This document shows positions 28,235-40,293 of a stretch of 64,000 bases of DNA, piece after piece. Source of the DNA: Pseudomonas sp. MWU16-30317. Its GTDB lineage: Bacteria > Pseudomonadota > Gammaproteobacteria > Pseudomonadales > Pseudomonadaceae. The stretch covers positions 558,001 to 622,000 of the forward strand of contig NZ_JAIWJA010000002.1 in assembly GCF_020515695.1 (NCBI RefSeq). The letters run 5' to 3'. Position numbers and translations under genes: made by a program. A model generated the notes under the pieces. That model had not been told where the DNA came from and made no database searches. It was given only the letters and a program-made list of their open reading frames with translations. How positions within the stretch are numbered: position 1 is the stretch's first letter; each line of letters starts with the position of its first letter.

Positions 28235-29242
28235 ATGTCAGACGAATGGAAGGCGCCCGACGCCGATGAGCAGTCGCCGCAAAGCGAACGCCGTGAAAAC
28301 GATCGCAGTTGGAAATTGCTGGAAAAAACTCTGCTGGCCAGCGTGCAGGAGCAGCGGCGGGCACGGCGCTGGGGGATCTTCTTCAAGATTTTGACCTTCG
28401 CCTATCTGCTGGGCGTGCTGGCGATGTTCACGCCGCTGTTCAGTGGCATGGAAAAGTCGGCAGGCAAGGGCGACCACTACACTGCAGTCATCGATGTAAA
28501 GGGCGTGATTGCCGACAAAGAGGCTGCTAGCGCCGACAATCTGGTCGGGGCCTTGCGCGCGGCGTTCGATGATCCCAAGGTCAAGGGCGTGATCCTGCGT
28601 ATCAATAGCCCGGGTGGCAGTCCGGTGCAGGCCGGCTACGTGTACGATGAGATTCGTCGTCTGCGCGGCTTGCATCCAACGGTCAAGGTCTATGCGGTGA
28701 TCGCGGACCTGGGCGCATCGGGTGCGTATTACATCGCCAGCGCGGCCGATGATATCTACGCCGACAAGGCCAGCCTGGTGGGTTCCATCGGGGTGACGGC
28801 GGCCGGTTACGGCTTTGTCGGTACCATGGAAAAGCTGGGCATGGAGCGTCGTGCCTACACCTCGGGGGCGCACAAGTCGTTCCTTGATCCGTTCCAGCCG
28901 CAAAAGCCGGACGAGACGCAGTTTTGGCAGGGCGTGCTCGACACCACGCACAACCAGTTCATTGCGATGGTCAAGCAGGGGCGCGGCGATCGCCTGAAGG
29001 ACAAGGACAACCCTGACATGTTTTCCGGGCTGATCTGGTCGGGCGAGCAGGCATTGCAGTTGGGCTTGATCGACGGTCTGGGCAGCAGCAGCTCGGTGGC
29101 GCGTGATGTGATCGGCGAGAAGGACATGGTCGACTTCACCGTCGAGGATTCCGCCTTCGATCGCTTCTCCAAGAAGCTCGGTACCAGCGTTGCCGATCGT
29201 GTAGCGATGTATATGGGCTTCGACGGTCCGTCGCTGCGCTGA
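28235..29242 (+). CDS. sppA: Signal peptide peptidase SppA (S49 family, short form)
   Basis: A 335-aa S49 peptidase that degrades cleaved signal peptides in the membrane. One transmembrane helix lies near residues 48-68 (FFKILTFAYLLGVLAMF). The nucleophile Ser is in ADLGASGAYYIAS and the catalytic Lys in SGAHKSFLDPF. This half-length form works as a larger oligomer, unlike the tandem-domain E. coli enzyme. Confidence 0.9.
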   Translation: MSDEWKAPDADEQSPQSERRENDRSWKLLEKTLLASVQEQRRARRWGIFFKILTFAYLLGVLAMFTPLFSGMEKSAGKGDHYTAVIDVKGVIADKEAASADNLVGALRAAFDDPKVKGVILRINSPGGSPVQAGYVYDEIRRLRGLHPTVKVYAVIADLGASGAYYIASAADDIYADKASLVGSIGVTAAGYGFVGTMEKLGMERRAYTSGAHKSFLDPFQPQKPDETQFWQGVLDTTHNQFIAMVKQGRGDRLKDKDNPDMFSGLIWSGEQALQLGLIDGLGSSSSVARDVIGEKDMVDFTVEDSAFDRFSKKLGTSVADRVAMYMGFDGPSLR

Positions 29243-29290
29243 GATCTCGATTGCCTGAGCTGGCTTCTTCGCTGCCGAACGCGCAATCTC

Positions 29291-29330
29291 GCTCCCACAG
29301 ACTGATCTTGAGTCTTACAGCTGTGGGGGC
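29291..29330. repeat. Degenerate REP palindrome between sppA and maf
   Basis: GCTCCCACAG (29291-29300) faces CTGTGGGGGC (29321-29330), followed by GGGGCTTGCTCGTGAA. This is the Pseudomonas REP motif with a few substitutions. It lies between convergent genes, the usual place for such elements. Confidence 0.7.
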
Positions 29331-29365
29331 GGGGCTTGCTCGTGAAGGGGGCTTTGAATCCAGCC

Positions 29366-29944
29366 TCAGGGCACTTGCACACCTTCCTTTAGCAACATAT
29401 CCACCAACCGAATCAGCGGCAGCCCCACCAGGCTGGTGGCGTCGGCACCGTGGGTGCTCTGAAACAAACTCACCCCCAGACCCTCTGCCTTGAAGCTGCC
29501 TGCGCAGTCGTACGGCTGTTCGGCGTGCAAGTAGCGCTCGATACGCGGCAAGTCCAGCTCGCGCATCTGCACCGTGAAAGGCACCACGTCGACCTGGCAT
29601 TCACCACTATGGCTGTTGAGCAGCGCCAGGCCGGTCAGGAAGGTGACGCTGGTGCCACTGGCGGCCAGCAGTTGCTCGCAGGCCTTGTCGAAGCTGTGGG
29701 GCTTGCCCAGAATCTGCTCGCCGAGCACCGCGACCTGATCGGAGCCAATGATCAGATGCCCCGGATAGACTGCGGCTAGTGCCCGCGCCTTGAGTATCGC
29801 CAGGCGCCGTACCAGATCGTTGGCGTTCTCGTCAGGCAGGCGGCTTTCATCGACATCCGGCGAAGCGCAAACGAATGGCAGGCGCAGCCGCGAGAGCAAT
29901 TCGCGACGATAAGGTGAGCTGGAAGCGAGTAATAAAGGCAGCAT
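29366..29944 (-). CDS. maf: Maf-like nucleotide pyrophosphatase
   Basis: A 192-aa Maf/YceF-type enzyme that hydrolyses non-canonical or methylated NTPs. The start block MLPLLLASSSPYRRELLSRL and the metal-site block IGSDQVAVLGEQILGKP are typical; the E. coli YceF type prefers m7GTP. ATG 29944 is set by homology; the ORF extends upstream to 29971. It faces sppA and is divergent from yceD, as in other Pseudomonas. Confidence 0.9.
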   Translation of the reverse strand: MLPLLLASSSPYRRELLSRLRLPFVCASPDVDESRLPDENANDLVRRLAILKARALAAVYPGHLIIGSDQVAVLGEQILGKPHSFDKACEQLLAASGTSVTFLTGLALLNSHSGECQVDVVPFTVQMRELDLPRIERYLHAEQPYDCAGSFKAEGLGVSLFQSTHGADATSLVGLPLIRLVDMLLKEGVQVP

Positions 29945-30001
29945 GCATGGCTCCTGACGATGAGCGGTCATTCTAGCATGCAGCCTTGGGCCGAATTTCC
30001 T

Positions 30002-30030
30002 TTGACAGGTGAGGGGGTCGTCCCTAGAAT
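30002..30030 (+). promoter_or_regulatory. Sigma-70 promoter of the yceD-rpmF-plsX operon
   Basis: TTGACA (30002-30007) is a perfect -35. A 17-base spacer leads to TAGAAT (30025-30030). The predicted start near 30037 is only about three bases before the yceD ATG at 30040. Confidence 0.85.
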
Positions 30031-30039
30031 GCTGCGCCT

Positions 30040-30567
30040 ATGTTGAATGACCCGATTCCACCTCACGTTGACCCGCGCAAATTGGCAGATCGTGGCACCA
30101 CCCTCCAAGGTGAATTGCTGCTGGCCGATTTGGAGAGACTCTGCGACCCGCTTTCCGACAATGTCGGTACGGTGCAGGCTAAATTCGTTTTTGAACGAGA
30201 TGAACGTAAAGCGGTGGTCATCCACAGCTTTATCGACACCGAAGTCAAAATGATTTGCCAGCGTTGTCTTGAGCTGGTCACCCTGCCAATCCATAGCGAG
30301 TGCAGTTACGCTGTGGTGAAGGAGGGTGCGAATACCCAGTCGTTGCCGTCAGGCTATGACGTGCTGGAACTGGGCGAAGATCCTTTGGATCTGCAGGCGT
30401 TGATCGAGGAGGAGCTTCTGCTCGCCTTGCCCATTGTGCCTGCTCATCATCCGGAAGAATGCCAGCAGCCGGCGGGAGCAGATGAGCCCGAGCCGAGCGA
30501 GGACGAGGTAACGCGGTCCAACCCGTTCAGTGTATTGGCGCAGTTAAAGCGTGACCCAAACGTTTAG
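30040..30567 (+). CDS. yceD: YceD family protein (DUF177)
   Basis: A 175-aa DUF177 protein, linked in plants and bacteria to 23S rRNA accumulation and ribosome assembly. A CXXC-like pair (ICQRCLELV) and the later acidic ELGEDPLDLQALIEEELLLALP block are family hallmarks. The start MLNDPIPPHVDPRKLADRG is conserved in Pseudomonas. There is no room for a ribosome site, so the message appears leaderless. It is followed after 13 bases by rpmF. Confidence 0.9.
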   Translation: MLNDPIPPHVDPRKLADRGTTLQGELLLADLERLCDPLSDNVGTVQAKFVFERDERKAVVIHSFIDTEVKMICQRCLELVTLPIHSECSYAVVKEGANTQSLPSGYDVLELGEDPLDLQALIEEELLLALPIVPAHHPEECQQPAGADEPEPSEDEVTRSNPFSVLAQLKRDPNV

Positions 30568-30580
30568 GAGTTAATCAATT

Positions 30581-30763
30581 ATGGCTGTTCAGCAGAACAA
30601 AAAATCCCGCTCTGCCCGCGACATGCGCCGTTCGCACGACGCTCTCGAGGCTAGCACTCTGTCTGTAGAAAAAACCACCGGTGAAGTTCACCTGCGTCAC
30701 CACGTATCGCCAGAAGGCGTATACCGTGGCCGTAAAGTGATCGACAAGGGCGCTGACGAGTAA
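30581..30763 (+). CDS. rpmF: 50S ribosomal protein L32
   Basis: L32 (60 aa) of the large subunit. The typical start [20 protein letters not shown] is present, and there are no CxxC pairs, so this is the zinc-free (C-minus) form. The start is preceded by TTAGGAGTTAATC. It lies between yceD and plsX, the order conserved in gammaproteobacteria, tying ribosome supply to lipid synthesis genes. Confidence 0.97.
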
Positions 30764-30767
30764 TTAC

Positions 30768-31778
30768 TTGTCCGCTCAGATCATCGCGATCGACGCAATG
30801 GGCGGGGACTTCGGTCCCCGCAGCATTGTCGAGGCCTGCCTCGCCTGCCTGTCCGCAAATCCCTCGCTGTACCTGACCCTCGTCGGTCAACCTCAACTCC
30901 TTGAACAGTTGCTCACCCAGCACCGTGGTGTGGATCGCTCGCGTCTGCAGATTGCTGCGGCCAGCGAAGTGGTCGGCATGGACGACAAGCCTTCCGTGGC
31001 GCTGCGGGGCAAGCCTGATTCCTCGATGCGGGTGGCGTTGGAGCTGGTGCGTGACGACAAGGTCCAGGCCATGGTCAGCGCCGGTAATACCGGGGCGTTG
31101 ATGGCGTTGTCGCGTCACGTGCTCAAGACCGTGCCGGGCATCGATCGCCCGGCCATGGTCGTGGCGCTGCCGACCCTGACTGGCCATTGCCAGCTGCTGG
31201 ACCTTGGCGCCAACGTTGATTGCAGTGCCGAACAATTGCTGCAGTTTGCCGTCATGGGCTCGGTGGCGGCCCAGGCGTTGGGCATTGCCCGGCCGCGTGT
31301 GGCACTGCTGAATATTGGCACCGAAGACATCAAGGGCAACCAGCAGGTCAAGCAGGCGGCGGCGCTGCTGCAAGCCGCGCAGGGCCTCAACTATATCGGC
31401 TATATCGAGGGCGACGGCCTGTACCGTGGCGAGGCCGACGTGGTGGTGTGTGACGGATTCGTCGGTAATGTGCTGCTCAAGTCCAGCGAGGGTTTGGCGA
31501 GCATGATTGCAGCACGCACCGAGGCGGTGTTCAGTTCCGGCGTGTTTTCGCGTCTGGCAGGGGCGGTGGCCTTGCCGCTGCTCAAGCGCCTGCGCCGCGA
31601 ATTGGCCCCGGCGCGGCACAATGGCGCCAGTTTCCTCGGGCTGCAAGGGATAGTCATCAAAAGCCACGGCTCGGCCGGTGCGGAAGGCTTTCGCAGTGCC
31701 ATCGAGCGCGCCCTGGTGGAGATTCGCGAAGATCTGCCGCGACGCCTGCAGGGCTGCCTCACCGACCGGTTGCCTTAG
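30768..31778 (+). CDS. plsX: Phosphate acyltransferase PlsX
   Basis: PlsX (336 aa) converts acyl-ACP to acyl-phosphate, the donor for phospholipid synthesis. The N-terminal [17 protein letters not shown] and the [12 protein letters not shown] and [15 protein letters not shown] blocks mark the family. The only start that keeps the conserved N-terminus is TTG at 30768, four bases after the rpmF stop, with no clear Shine-Dalgarno sequence. Translation therefore probably depends on coupling to rpmF. Confidence 0.94.
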   Translation: MSAQIIAIDAMGGDFGPRSIVEACLACLSANPSLYLTLVGQPQLLEQLLTQHRGVDRSRLQIAAASEVVGMDDKPSVALRGKPDSSMRVALELVRDDKVQAMVSAGNTGALMALSRHVLKTVPGIDRPAMVVALPTLTGHCQLLDLGANVDCSAEQLLQFAVMGSVAAQALGIARPRVALLNIGTEDIKGNQQVKQAAALLQAAQGLNYIGYIEGDGLYRGEADVVVCDGFVGNVLLKSSEGLASMIAARTEAVFSSGVFSRLAGAVALPLLKRLRRELAPARHNGASFLGLQGIVIKSHGSAGAEGFRSAIERALVEIREDLPRRLQGCLTDRLP

Positions 31779-31905
31779 GCATGATCGCCCAAGGAATGCT
31801 TAAATGTGACCACCCGGTTTCAACTGCCATCCAATTGTCAGTTTCGCGCGGCCTGCCTGCTGGGCCGTCCACTCTGTGACGACACGATCATTAAGGGCTT
31901 GTTTC

Positions 31906-32844
31906 ATGTCTGCATCCCTCGCATTCGTCTTTCCTGGGCAAGGTTCCCAGTCCCTCGGCATGCTCGCCGAGCAGGGCGCCCAGCATCCGCTGGTCGTCGA
32001 TACGTTCGCTGAAGCGTCAGCTGCCTTGGGTTACGACCTGTGGGCGCTGACCCAGCAAGGTCCGGTTGAGTTGCTCAACCAGACCGACAAGACGCAGCCG
32101 GCGATTCTTACTGCCTCTGTGGCTCTGTGGCGCCTCTGGCAGGCCGAAGTCGGCAAGCAGCCGGCATTTGTCGCCGGCCACAGCCTGGGCGAATACAGTG
32201 CGCTGGTCGCGGCAGGCAGCGTCAGTCTGGCCGATGCGGTCAAACTCGTGGAAACCCGTGGCCAGCTGATGCAAGAAGCCGTGCCTGCGGGCATGGGCGG
32301 CATGGCGGCGATCCTTGGTCTGCCGGACGACGCCGTCATCGCAGCCTGCGCCGAAGCGGGCCAGGGTGAAGTGGTCAGTGCAGTCAATTTCAACTCGCCA
32401 GGTCAGGTCGTGATCGCGGGCTCGAAAACCGCCGTCGAACGTGCCATGGAACTGTGCAAGGCCCGTGGTGCCAAGCGCGCCATGCCGTTGCCGGTCAGCG
32501 TGCCGTCGCATTGCGCGCTGATGCGCCCGGCGGCCGAGAAGTTCGCCGCCTCGATCGAAGCCATCGACTGGCAGGCGCCGAGCATCCCGCTGGTGCAGAA
32601 CGTCAGCGCCAGCGTGGCCACCGATGTCGCGACCCTCAAGAGCGATCTGCTCAAGCAGCTGTACATGCCGGTTCGCTGGGTCGAATCGGTGGCGTTCCTG
32701 GCCAGCCAGGGCGCCGTCAACCTGATCGAATGCGGTCCGGGCAAAGTGCTCGCGGGCCTCAACAAGCGCTGCGCCGAAGGCGTCAGCACGACCAATCTGG
32801 ATACCCCCGACGCCTTCGCCGCCGCTGTTGCGGCGCAGGCTTGA
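31906..32844 (+). CDS. fabD: Malonyl-CoA:ACP transacylase FabD
   Basis: FabD (312 aa) loads malonyl groups onto acyl carrier protein. The nucleophile Ser lies in AGHSLGEYSALVAAG, and the start MSASLAFVFPGQGSQSLGM is the family norm. It opens the fabD-fabG-acpP-fabF group for fatty-acid chain elongation. About 127 bases separate it from plsX, room for its own promoter. Confidence 0.97.
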   Translation: MSASLAFVFPGQGSQSLGMLAEQGAQHPLVVDTFAEASAALGYDLWALTQQGPVELLNQTDKTQPAILTASVALWRLWQAEVGKQPAFVAGHSLGEYSALVAAGSVSLADAVKLVETRGQLMQEAVPAGMGGMAAILGLPDDAVIAACAEAGQGEVVSAVNFNSPGQVVIAGSKTAVERAMELCKARGAKRAMPLPVSVPSHCALMRPAAEKFAASIEAIDWQAPSIPLVQNVSASVATDVATLKSDLLKQLYMPVRWVESVAFLASQGAVNLIECGPGKVLAGLNKRCAEGVSTTNLDTPDAFAAAVAAQA

Positions 32845-32860
32845 AGCAGGAGATAGTTGC

Positions 32861-33601
32861 ATGAGCTTGCAAGGTAAAGTTGCGCTGGTCACCGGCGCCA
32901 GCCGTGGCATCGGCCAGGCCATCGCCCTTGAACTGGGCCGTCAGGGCGCCACCGTGATCGGTACCGCGACGTCTGCGTCGGGTGCCGAGCGCATCGCTGC
33001 CACGCTCAAGGAGCATGGCATCACCGGTACCGGGCTGGAACTCAACGTCACCAACGACGAGTCGGTTGCCGCGACCCTGGCCGCGATCACCGCTGAATTC
33101 GGCGTGCCGGCGATTCTGGTGAACAACGCCGGTATCACCCGCGACAACCTGATGATGCGCATGAAGGACGACGAATGGCATGACGTCATCGACACCAACC
33201 TCAACAGCCTGTTCCGCCTGTCCAAGGCAGTTTTGCGCGGCATGACCAAGGCGCGTTGGGGCCGAATCATCAGTATCGGTTCGGTAGTGGGTGCAATGGG
33301 CAACGCAGGCCAAGTAAACTACGCGGCCGCGAAAGCCGGGCTCGAAGGTTTCAGCCGCGCTCTGGCGCGCGAAGTGGGCTCCCGGTCGATCACGGTCAAC
33401 TCGGTGGCACCTGGTTTCATCGACACCGACATGACCCGTGAGCTGCCTGAAGCACAACGTGAAGCACTGCTGACGCAAATCCCGCTGGGCCGCCTGGGCC
33501 AGGCCGAGGAAATCGCGCAAGTGGTCGCTTTTCTGGCTTCCGAGGGTGCAGGTTACGTGACCGGGGCTACAATTCCGGTGAACGGCGGCATGTACATGTA
33601 A
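32861..33601 (+). CDS. fabG: 3-oxoacyl-ACP reductase FabG
   Basis: FabG (246 aa) is the NADPH-dependent short-chain dehydrogenase of fatty-acid elongation. The cofactor motif TGASRGIGQAIA, NNAG and the catalytic YAAAKAG (Tyr, Lys) are present. AGCAGGAGATAG precedes ATG 32861. It lies 16 bases after fabD. Confidence 0.97.
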   Translation: MSLQGKVALVTGASRGIGQAIALELGRQGATVIGTATSASGAERIAATLKEHGITGTGLELNVTNDESVAATLAAITAEFGVPAILVNNAGITRDNLMMRMKDDEWHDVIDTNLNSLFRLSKAVLRGMTKARWGRIISIGSVVGAMGNAGQVNYAAAKAGLEGFSRALAREVGSRSITVNSVAPGFIDTDMTRELPEAQREALLTQIPLGRLGQAEEIAQVVAFLASEGAGYVTGATIPVNGGMYM

Positions 33602-33610
33602 GCTGTGTGC

Positions 33611-33633
33611 GACATTTTTTCGCTAAAAATGTC
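33611..33633. promoter_or_regulatory. AT-rich inverted repeat between fabG and acpP
   Basis: GACATTTTT (33611-33619) pairs perfectly with AAAAATGTC (33625-33633) around TCGCT, ten bases after the fabG stop. It could be a weak terminator, a processing site or an operator. It separates fabG from the highly expressed acpP. Confidence 0.4.
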
Positions 33634-33797
33634 ATACGAGTCGAGCAAAAATCCGTTATAAAGCTGCAACCCAATTCGGGGCAGCGGGCCAATGTTAGAT
33701 CGCTGTGACGCTTTCAGTTTGAAAAGCCGAGCGCTTTCGATAAACTTACGCACCGGCCAGCTGCCTGACTTATGTCCATTAGGAGTGAAAACAAGGT

Positions 33798-34034
33798 ATG
33801 AGCACCATCGAAGAACGCGTCAAGAAAATCGTTGCCGAGCAACTGGGCGTTAAAGAAGAAGAAGTCACCAACAGTGCTTCTTTCGTAGAAGACCTGGGTG
33901 CCGATTCCCTTGATACCGTTGAGCTGGTGATGGCTCTGGAAGAGGAATTCGAGACCGAGATTCCAGACGAAGAAGCCGAGAAGATCACGACTGTACAAGC
34001 GGCCATCGATTACGTTACTGCCCACCAGGCGTAA
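33798..34034 (+). CDS. acpP: Acyl carrier protein
   Basis: AcpP (78 aa) carries growing acyl chains on 4'-phosphopantetheine attached to the Ser of [18 protein letters not shown]. It is strongly acidic with four helices. TAGGAGTG precedes the ATG. Separation from fabG by almost 200 bases and a strong terminator afterwards allow independent high expression. Confidence 0.98.
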   Translation: MSTIEERVKKIVAEQLGVKEEEVTNSASFVEDLGADSLDTVELVMALEEEFETEIPDEEAEKITTVQAAIDYVTAHQA

Positions 34035-34065
34035 TGATTTTGTAATCGTCGCTTTGCTGTCTCGG

Positions 34066-34104
34066 AAAAACCGCACTGCCTTTGCTGGCGTGCGGTTTTT
34101 TCTT
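34066..34104 (+). terminator. Terminator after acpP
   Basis: AAAAACCGCAC (34066-34076) pairs with GTGCGGTTTTT (34090-34100), followed by more T. It separates the short acpP message from fabF. Confidence 0.9.
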
Positions 34105-34147
34105 TAGGTGGCAGGCGCGCCGTCGTCAATAGAATAAGGAGAGTGCT

Positions 34148-35392
34148 GTGTCGCGTAGACGCGTCGTGGTCACTGGTTTAGGTATGCTGTCGCCGCTGGG
34201 CACTGACGTGTCGAGCACCTGGCAGGGCATTCTGGCTGGCCGCAGTGGTATTGGTCCGATCGAACATACGGATCTTTCTGCCTATTCGACCCGTTTCGGC
34301 GGCTCGGTCAAGGACTTCAAGGTCGAGGAGTATCTCTCGGTCAAGGAGGCTCGCAAGCTCGATCTGTTCATTCAATACGGCTTGGCAGCCGGGTTCCAGG
34401 CGGTTCGCGATTCGGGCCTGGTCGTCACCGACGCCAACCGTGAGCGTATCGGCGTGGCCATGGGCTCGGGTATTGGTGGCCTCACCAATATCGAAGAAAC
34501 CAGCCGCACCTTGCATGATTCCGGCCCACGACGAATTTCGCCGTTTTTCGTGCCTGGCTCGATCATCAACATGATTTCCGGATTTCTGTCCATCCATCTG
34601 GGTGTACAGGGTCCCAACTTCGCGATCGCCACGGCGTGCACCACCGGTACTCATTGCATCGGCATGGCCTTTCGCAACATAGCCTACGGTGAAGCCGATG
34701 TGATGATTGCCGGCGGCGCCGAAATGGCCGCCTGCGGCTTGGGCATGGGCGGCTTCGGCGCGGCGCGGGCGATGTCCACGCGCAACGACGAGCCGCAACG
34801 CGCCAGCCGCCCGTGGGACAAAGGCCGTGACGGCTTCGTGCTGGCCGACGGTGCTGGTGCCCTGGTGCTTGAAGAGCTCGAGCACGCTCAGGCTCGCGGT
34901 GCGACCATCTATGCCGAGCTGATCGGCTTCGGCATGAGTGGTGATGCTTTCCACATGACCTCGCCGCCCGAAGACGGCGCCGGTGCCGCGCGCTGCATGG
35001 CCAACGCGTTGCGCGATGCCAAGGTCAGCCCGGACGAGGTGCAGTACATCAACGCCCACGGTACTTCGACTCCGGTCGGCGACCTGGCGGAAGTGCAAGC
35101 GATCAAGTCGGTATTCGGCGAGCATGCGCACAGCCTGGCAGTGAGCTCGACCAAATCCATGACCGGCCATTTGTTGGGTGCTGCAGGCGCGGTCGAGGCG
35201 ATCTTCAGCGTGCTGGCGATCCGCGACCAGGTCGCACCGCCGACCATCAACCTCGACGAGCCGGACGAAGGCTGCGACCTCGATTTCGTTCCTCACGAAG
35301 CGCGCAAAATGCCGATCGACGTGGTGCTGTCCAACTCGTTCGGATTCGGTGGCACCAACGGCTCGCTGGTGCTACGTCGGTTCGTCGGTTGA
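34148..35392 (+). CDS. fabF: 3-oxoacyl-ACP synthase II FabF
   Basis: FabF (414 aa) is the elongating condensing enzyme. The Cys-His-His triad is seen in [24 protein letters not shown] and [11 protein letters not shown]. The GTG start ([18 protein letters not shown]) follows AAGGAGAGTGCT. Its stop overlaps pabC (TGATG), as in many gammaproteobacteria. Confidence 0.97.
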   Translation: MSRRRVVVTGLGMLSPLGTDVSSTWQGILAGRSGIGPIEHTDLSAYSTRFGGSVKDFKVEEYLSVKEARKLDLFIQYGLAAGFQAVRDSGLVVTDANRERIGVAMGSGIGGLTNIEETSRTLHDSGPRRISPFFVPGSIINMISGFLSIHLGVQGPNFAIATACTTGTHCIGMAFRNIAYGEADVMIAGGAEMAACGLGMGGFGAARAMSTRNDEPQRASRPWDKGRDGFVLADGAGALVLEELEHAQARGATIYAELIGFGMSGDAFHMTSPPEDGAGAARCMANALRDAKVSPDEVQYINAHGTSTPVGDLAEVQAIKSVFGEHAHSLAVSSTKSMTGHLLGAAGAVEAIFSVLAIRDQVAPPTINLDEPDEGCDLDFVPHEARKMPIDVVLSNSFGFGGTNGSLVLRRFVG

Positions 35393-36207
35393 TGCACAGC
35401 TGGGTCGACGGGGTTGCGCAGTCGCAGGTCGGACTGAACAACCGCGGGCTGGCCTATGGTGATGGTCTGTTCGAGACCATCGCCGTGCGGGGCGGGCGGC
35501 CGTTGCTGCTCGACCGCCACCTGCAGCGCTTGCAGTGGGGCTGTGAGCGCCTGGCACTGGTGGCTGATGTGCGGCAGGTGCGCGACGAAGTCCTCGCCTA
35601 CGCTGCGGCGCTGGGCGAGGGCGTGCTCAAGCTGATACTCACTCGTGGCGACAGCCCGCGCGGCTATGCCGCCGACCCTCAAGCGCCGGCCCGGCGCATC
35701 CTGCAAGCCAGCCCGTTGCCCGGTTACCCTCCCAGCCATAGTGCCGAAGGGGTGCAACTGTTCCCCTGTCGTACGCGTCTTGCCGAACAACCGCTGCTGG
35801 CCGGGCTCAAGCATCTCAATCGGCTGGAGCAAGTGCTGGCGCGCAATGAGTGGCAGGGCAGCGCTTATGCCGAGGGCCTGATGTGCGACCTGCAGGGCCG
35901 TGTGATCGAAGGTGTCTACAGCAATCTGTTCCTGATCCGTGACGCTGTGCTGTATACGGCCGATTTGGCCCGCTGCGGCGTTGCCGGTACTTTGCGCGCC
36001 GAGCTGCTGGAGCAGGCGCAATCGCTGGGTATCCAGGTAAAAGTGTGTGACCTGACGTTGCAGGATCTCGCCAATGCCGACGAAGTCTTCGTCTGCAACA
36101 GTATCTACGGGATCTGGCCTGTGCTTGGCGTCGATGCGCTTCGCTGGTCGGCTGGCCCGGTGACCCGTAAACTGCAAACCCTCGCCTGTGCACTATTGGA
36201 CCTGTGA
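35392..36207 (+). CDS. pabC: Aminodeoxychorismate lyase PabC
   Basis: PabC (271 aa) is a fold-type IV PLP enzyme that releases pyruvate from aminodeoxychorismate to give p-aminobenzoate for folate. The PLP Lys is in AGLKHLNRLEQVLAR, and YGDGLFETIAV is the family opening motif. ATG 35392 overlaps the fabF stop. Confidence 0.95.
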   Translation: MHSWVDGVAQSQVGLNNRGLAYGDGLFETIAVRGGRPLLLDRHLQRLQWGCERLALVADVRQVRDEVLAYAAALGEGVLKLILTRGDSPRGYAADPQAPARRILQASPLPGYPPSHSAEGVQLFPCRTRLAEQPLLAGLKHLNRLEQVLARNEWQGSAYAEGLMCDLQGRVIEGVYSNLFLIRDAVLYTADLARCGVAGTLRAELLEQAQSLGIQVKVCDLTLQDLANADEVFVCNSIYGIWPVLGVDALRWSAGPVTRKLQTLACALLDL

Positions 36208-36210
36208 TCT

Positions 36211-38964
<2,754 letters not shown>

Positions 38965-39086
38965 CGGAGCATTGTGGTATTTTGGCGGTCTGATATTCAA
39001 AGTGCCATCAGTTGTCGTTATTGCTTCAGTCGATTCAACCCAGCGTGTCCGTGGCCTCGATGCCCGGCCGCAGTGAAGGAAGCCGC

Positions 39087-39443
39087 ATGAACCAGCCAGT
39101 CAATCCGGGCCCGCGCAACGGTATTCTGTCCCTGACCATCAAGGACAAGGCCGTGCTGTATGCGGCCTACATGCCTTTCATCAAGAACGGCGGCCTGTTC
39201 ATCCCCACCAGCAAGAGCTACAAGCTGGGCGACGAGCTGTTCATGCTCCTCAACCTGATGGATGAAGGCGAGAAGATCCCCGTGGCCGGCAAGGTCGCGT
39301 GGATCACCCCCAAGGGCGCCCAGGGCAACCGCGCCGCCGGTGTCGGCGTGCAGTTCAACGATGGCGACGACACCGCGCGCAACAAGATTGAAACCTACCT
39401 GGCCGGCGCGCTGAAGTCCGACCGTCCCACTCATACGATGTAG
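39087..39443 (+). CDS. pilZ: Type IV pilus assembly protein PilZ
   Basis: PilZ (118 aa) is the founding PilZ-fold protein needed for type IV pilus extension. It lacks the RxxxR/DxSxxG residues, so it does not bind c-di-GMP, and the motif is not visible here either. It acts with PilB and FimX. ATG 39087 (MNQPVNPGPRNGILSL) follows GAAGGA. The holB-pilZ-tatD order is standard for Pseudomonas. Confidence 0.93.
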   Translation: MNQPVNPGPRNGILSLTIKDKAVLYAAYMPFIKNGGLFIPTSKSYKLGDELFMLLNLMDEGEKIPVAGKVAWITPKGAQGNRAAGVGVQFNDGDDTARNKIETYLAGALKSDRPTHTM

Positions 39444-39449
39444 TTGCCC

Positions 39450-40247
39450 ATGTCTGCCGATAGCCGTTTGCTCGTTGATTCCCACTGCCACCTCGACCGC
39501 CTCGACCTGACCGCCCACGACGGTTCGCTGGACCGCGCGCTGGATGCCGCGCGGGCCCGGGGTGTGAAGCATTTCCTCTGTATCGGGGTGAGTGCCGACA
39601 ACGCTGCGGCGGTGAAAGCCTTGGCCGATCAGTATGACGATGTGGATTGCTCCGTCGGCATTCACCCGCTGGACCTCAAACCTGGCGAAGCCCCTGCGCT
39701 GGACTGGCTGCTGCGCGAGCTGGACCACCCGCGGGTCGTCGCCATCGGCGAGACCGGCCTGGATTACCACTACGAGCCCGAAGCTGCGCAGCTGCAGCAG
39801 GCGTCGTTCCGCTTGCACCTGCAAGCGGCCAACGCCACCGGTAAGCCGGTGATCGTGCATACCCGCGGCGCGCGCGCCGATACCCTGCACCTGTTGCGTG
39901 AAGCGCAGCTGCCACAGGGCGGTGTGCTGCACTGCTTTACCGAAGATTGGGACATGGCCAAGGCGGCGCTGGACCTGGGCTTCTATATCTCGTTGTCCGG
40001 CATCGTCACCTTTCGCAATGCCGACGCCCTGCGCGATGTCGCGCGGCAGGTGCCGGCCGATCGTCTGCTGGTCGAGACCGACTCGCCGTATCTGGCGCCG
40101 ATCCCGTACCGCGGCAAGCCCAACCTGCCGCAGTACGTGCGCGAGGTGGCCGAGTACCTGGCCATGCTGAGAGGTGTGCCTTACGAGGATTTCGCGGCGC
40201 AGACCACCGAGAACTTCAAGCGTCTGTTCCCGTTGGCGCACCTTTAA
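39450..40247 (+). CDS. tatD: TatD-family metal-dependent deoxyribonuclease
   Basis: A 265-aa TatD nuclease with metal-binding residues in DSHCHLDRL, AIGETGLDYHY, VIVHTRGA and ETDSPYLAP. Members are 3'-5' exonucleases active in DNA repair and degradation. ATG 39450 is preferred; TTG 39444 lies in frame upstream. Confidence 0.93.
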   Translation: MSADSRLLVDSHCHLDRLDLTAHDGSLDRALDAARARGVKHFLCIGVSADNAAAVKALADQYDDVDCSVGIHPLDLKPGEAPALDWLLRELDHPRVVAIGETGLDYHYEPEAAQLQQASFRLHLQAANATGKPVIVHTRGARADTLHLLREAQLPQGGVLHCFTEDWDMAKAALDLGFYISLSGIVTFRNADALRDVARQVPADRLLVETDSPYLAPIPYRGKPNLPQYVREVAEYLAMLRGVPYEDFAAQTTENFKRLFPLAHL

Positions 40248-40293
40248 GAGCTTCGCGGGCAGAGCCGTTGGCCATCACACCGAACCATCAGGC

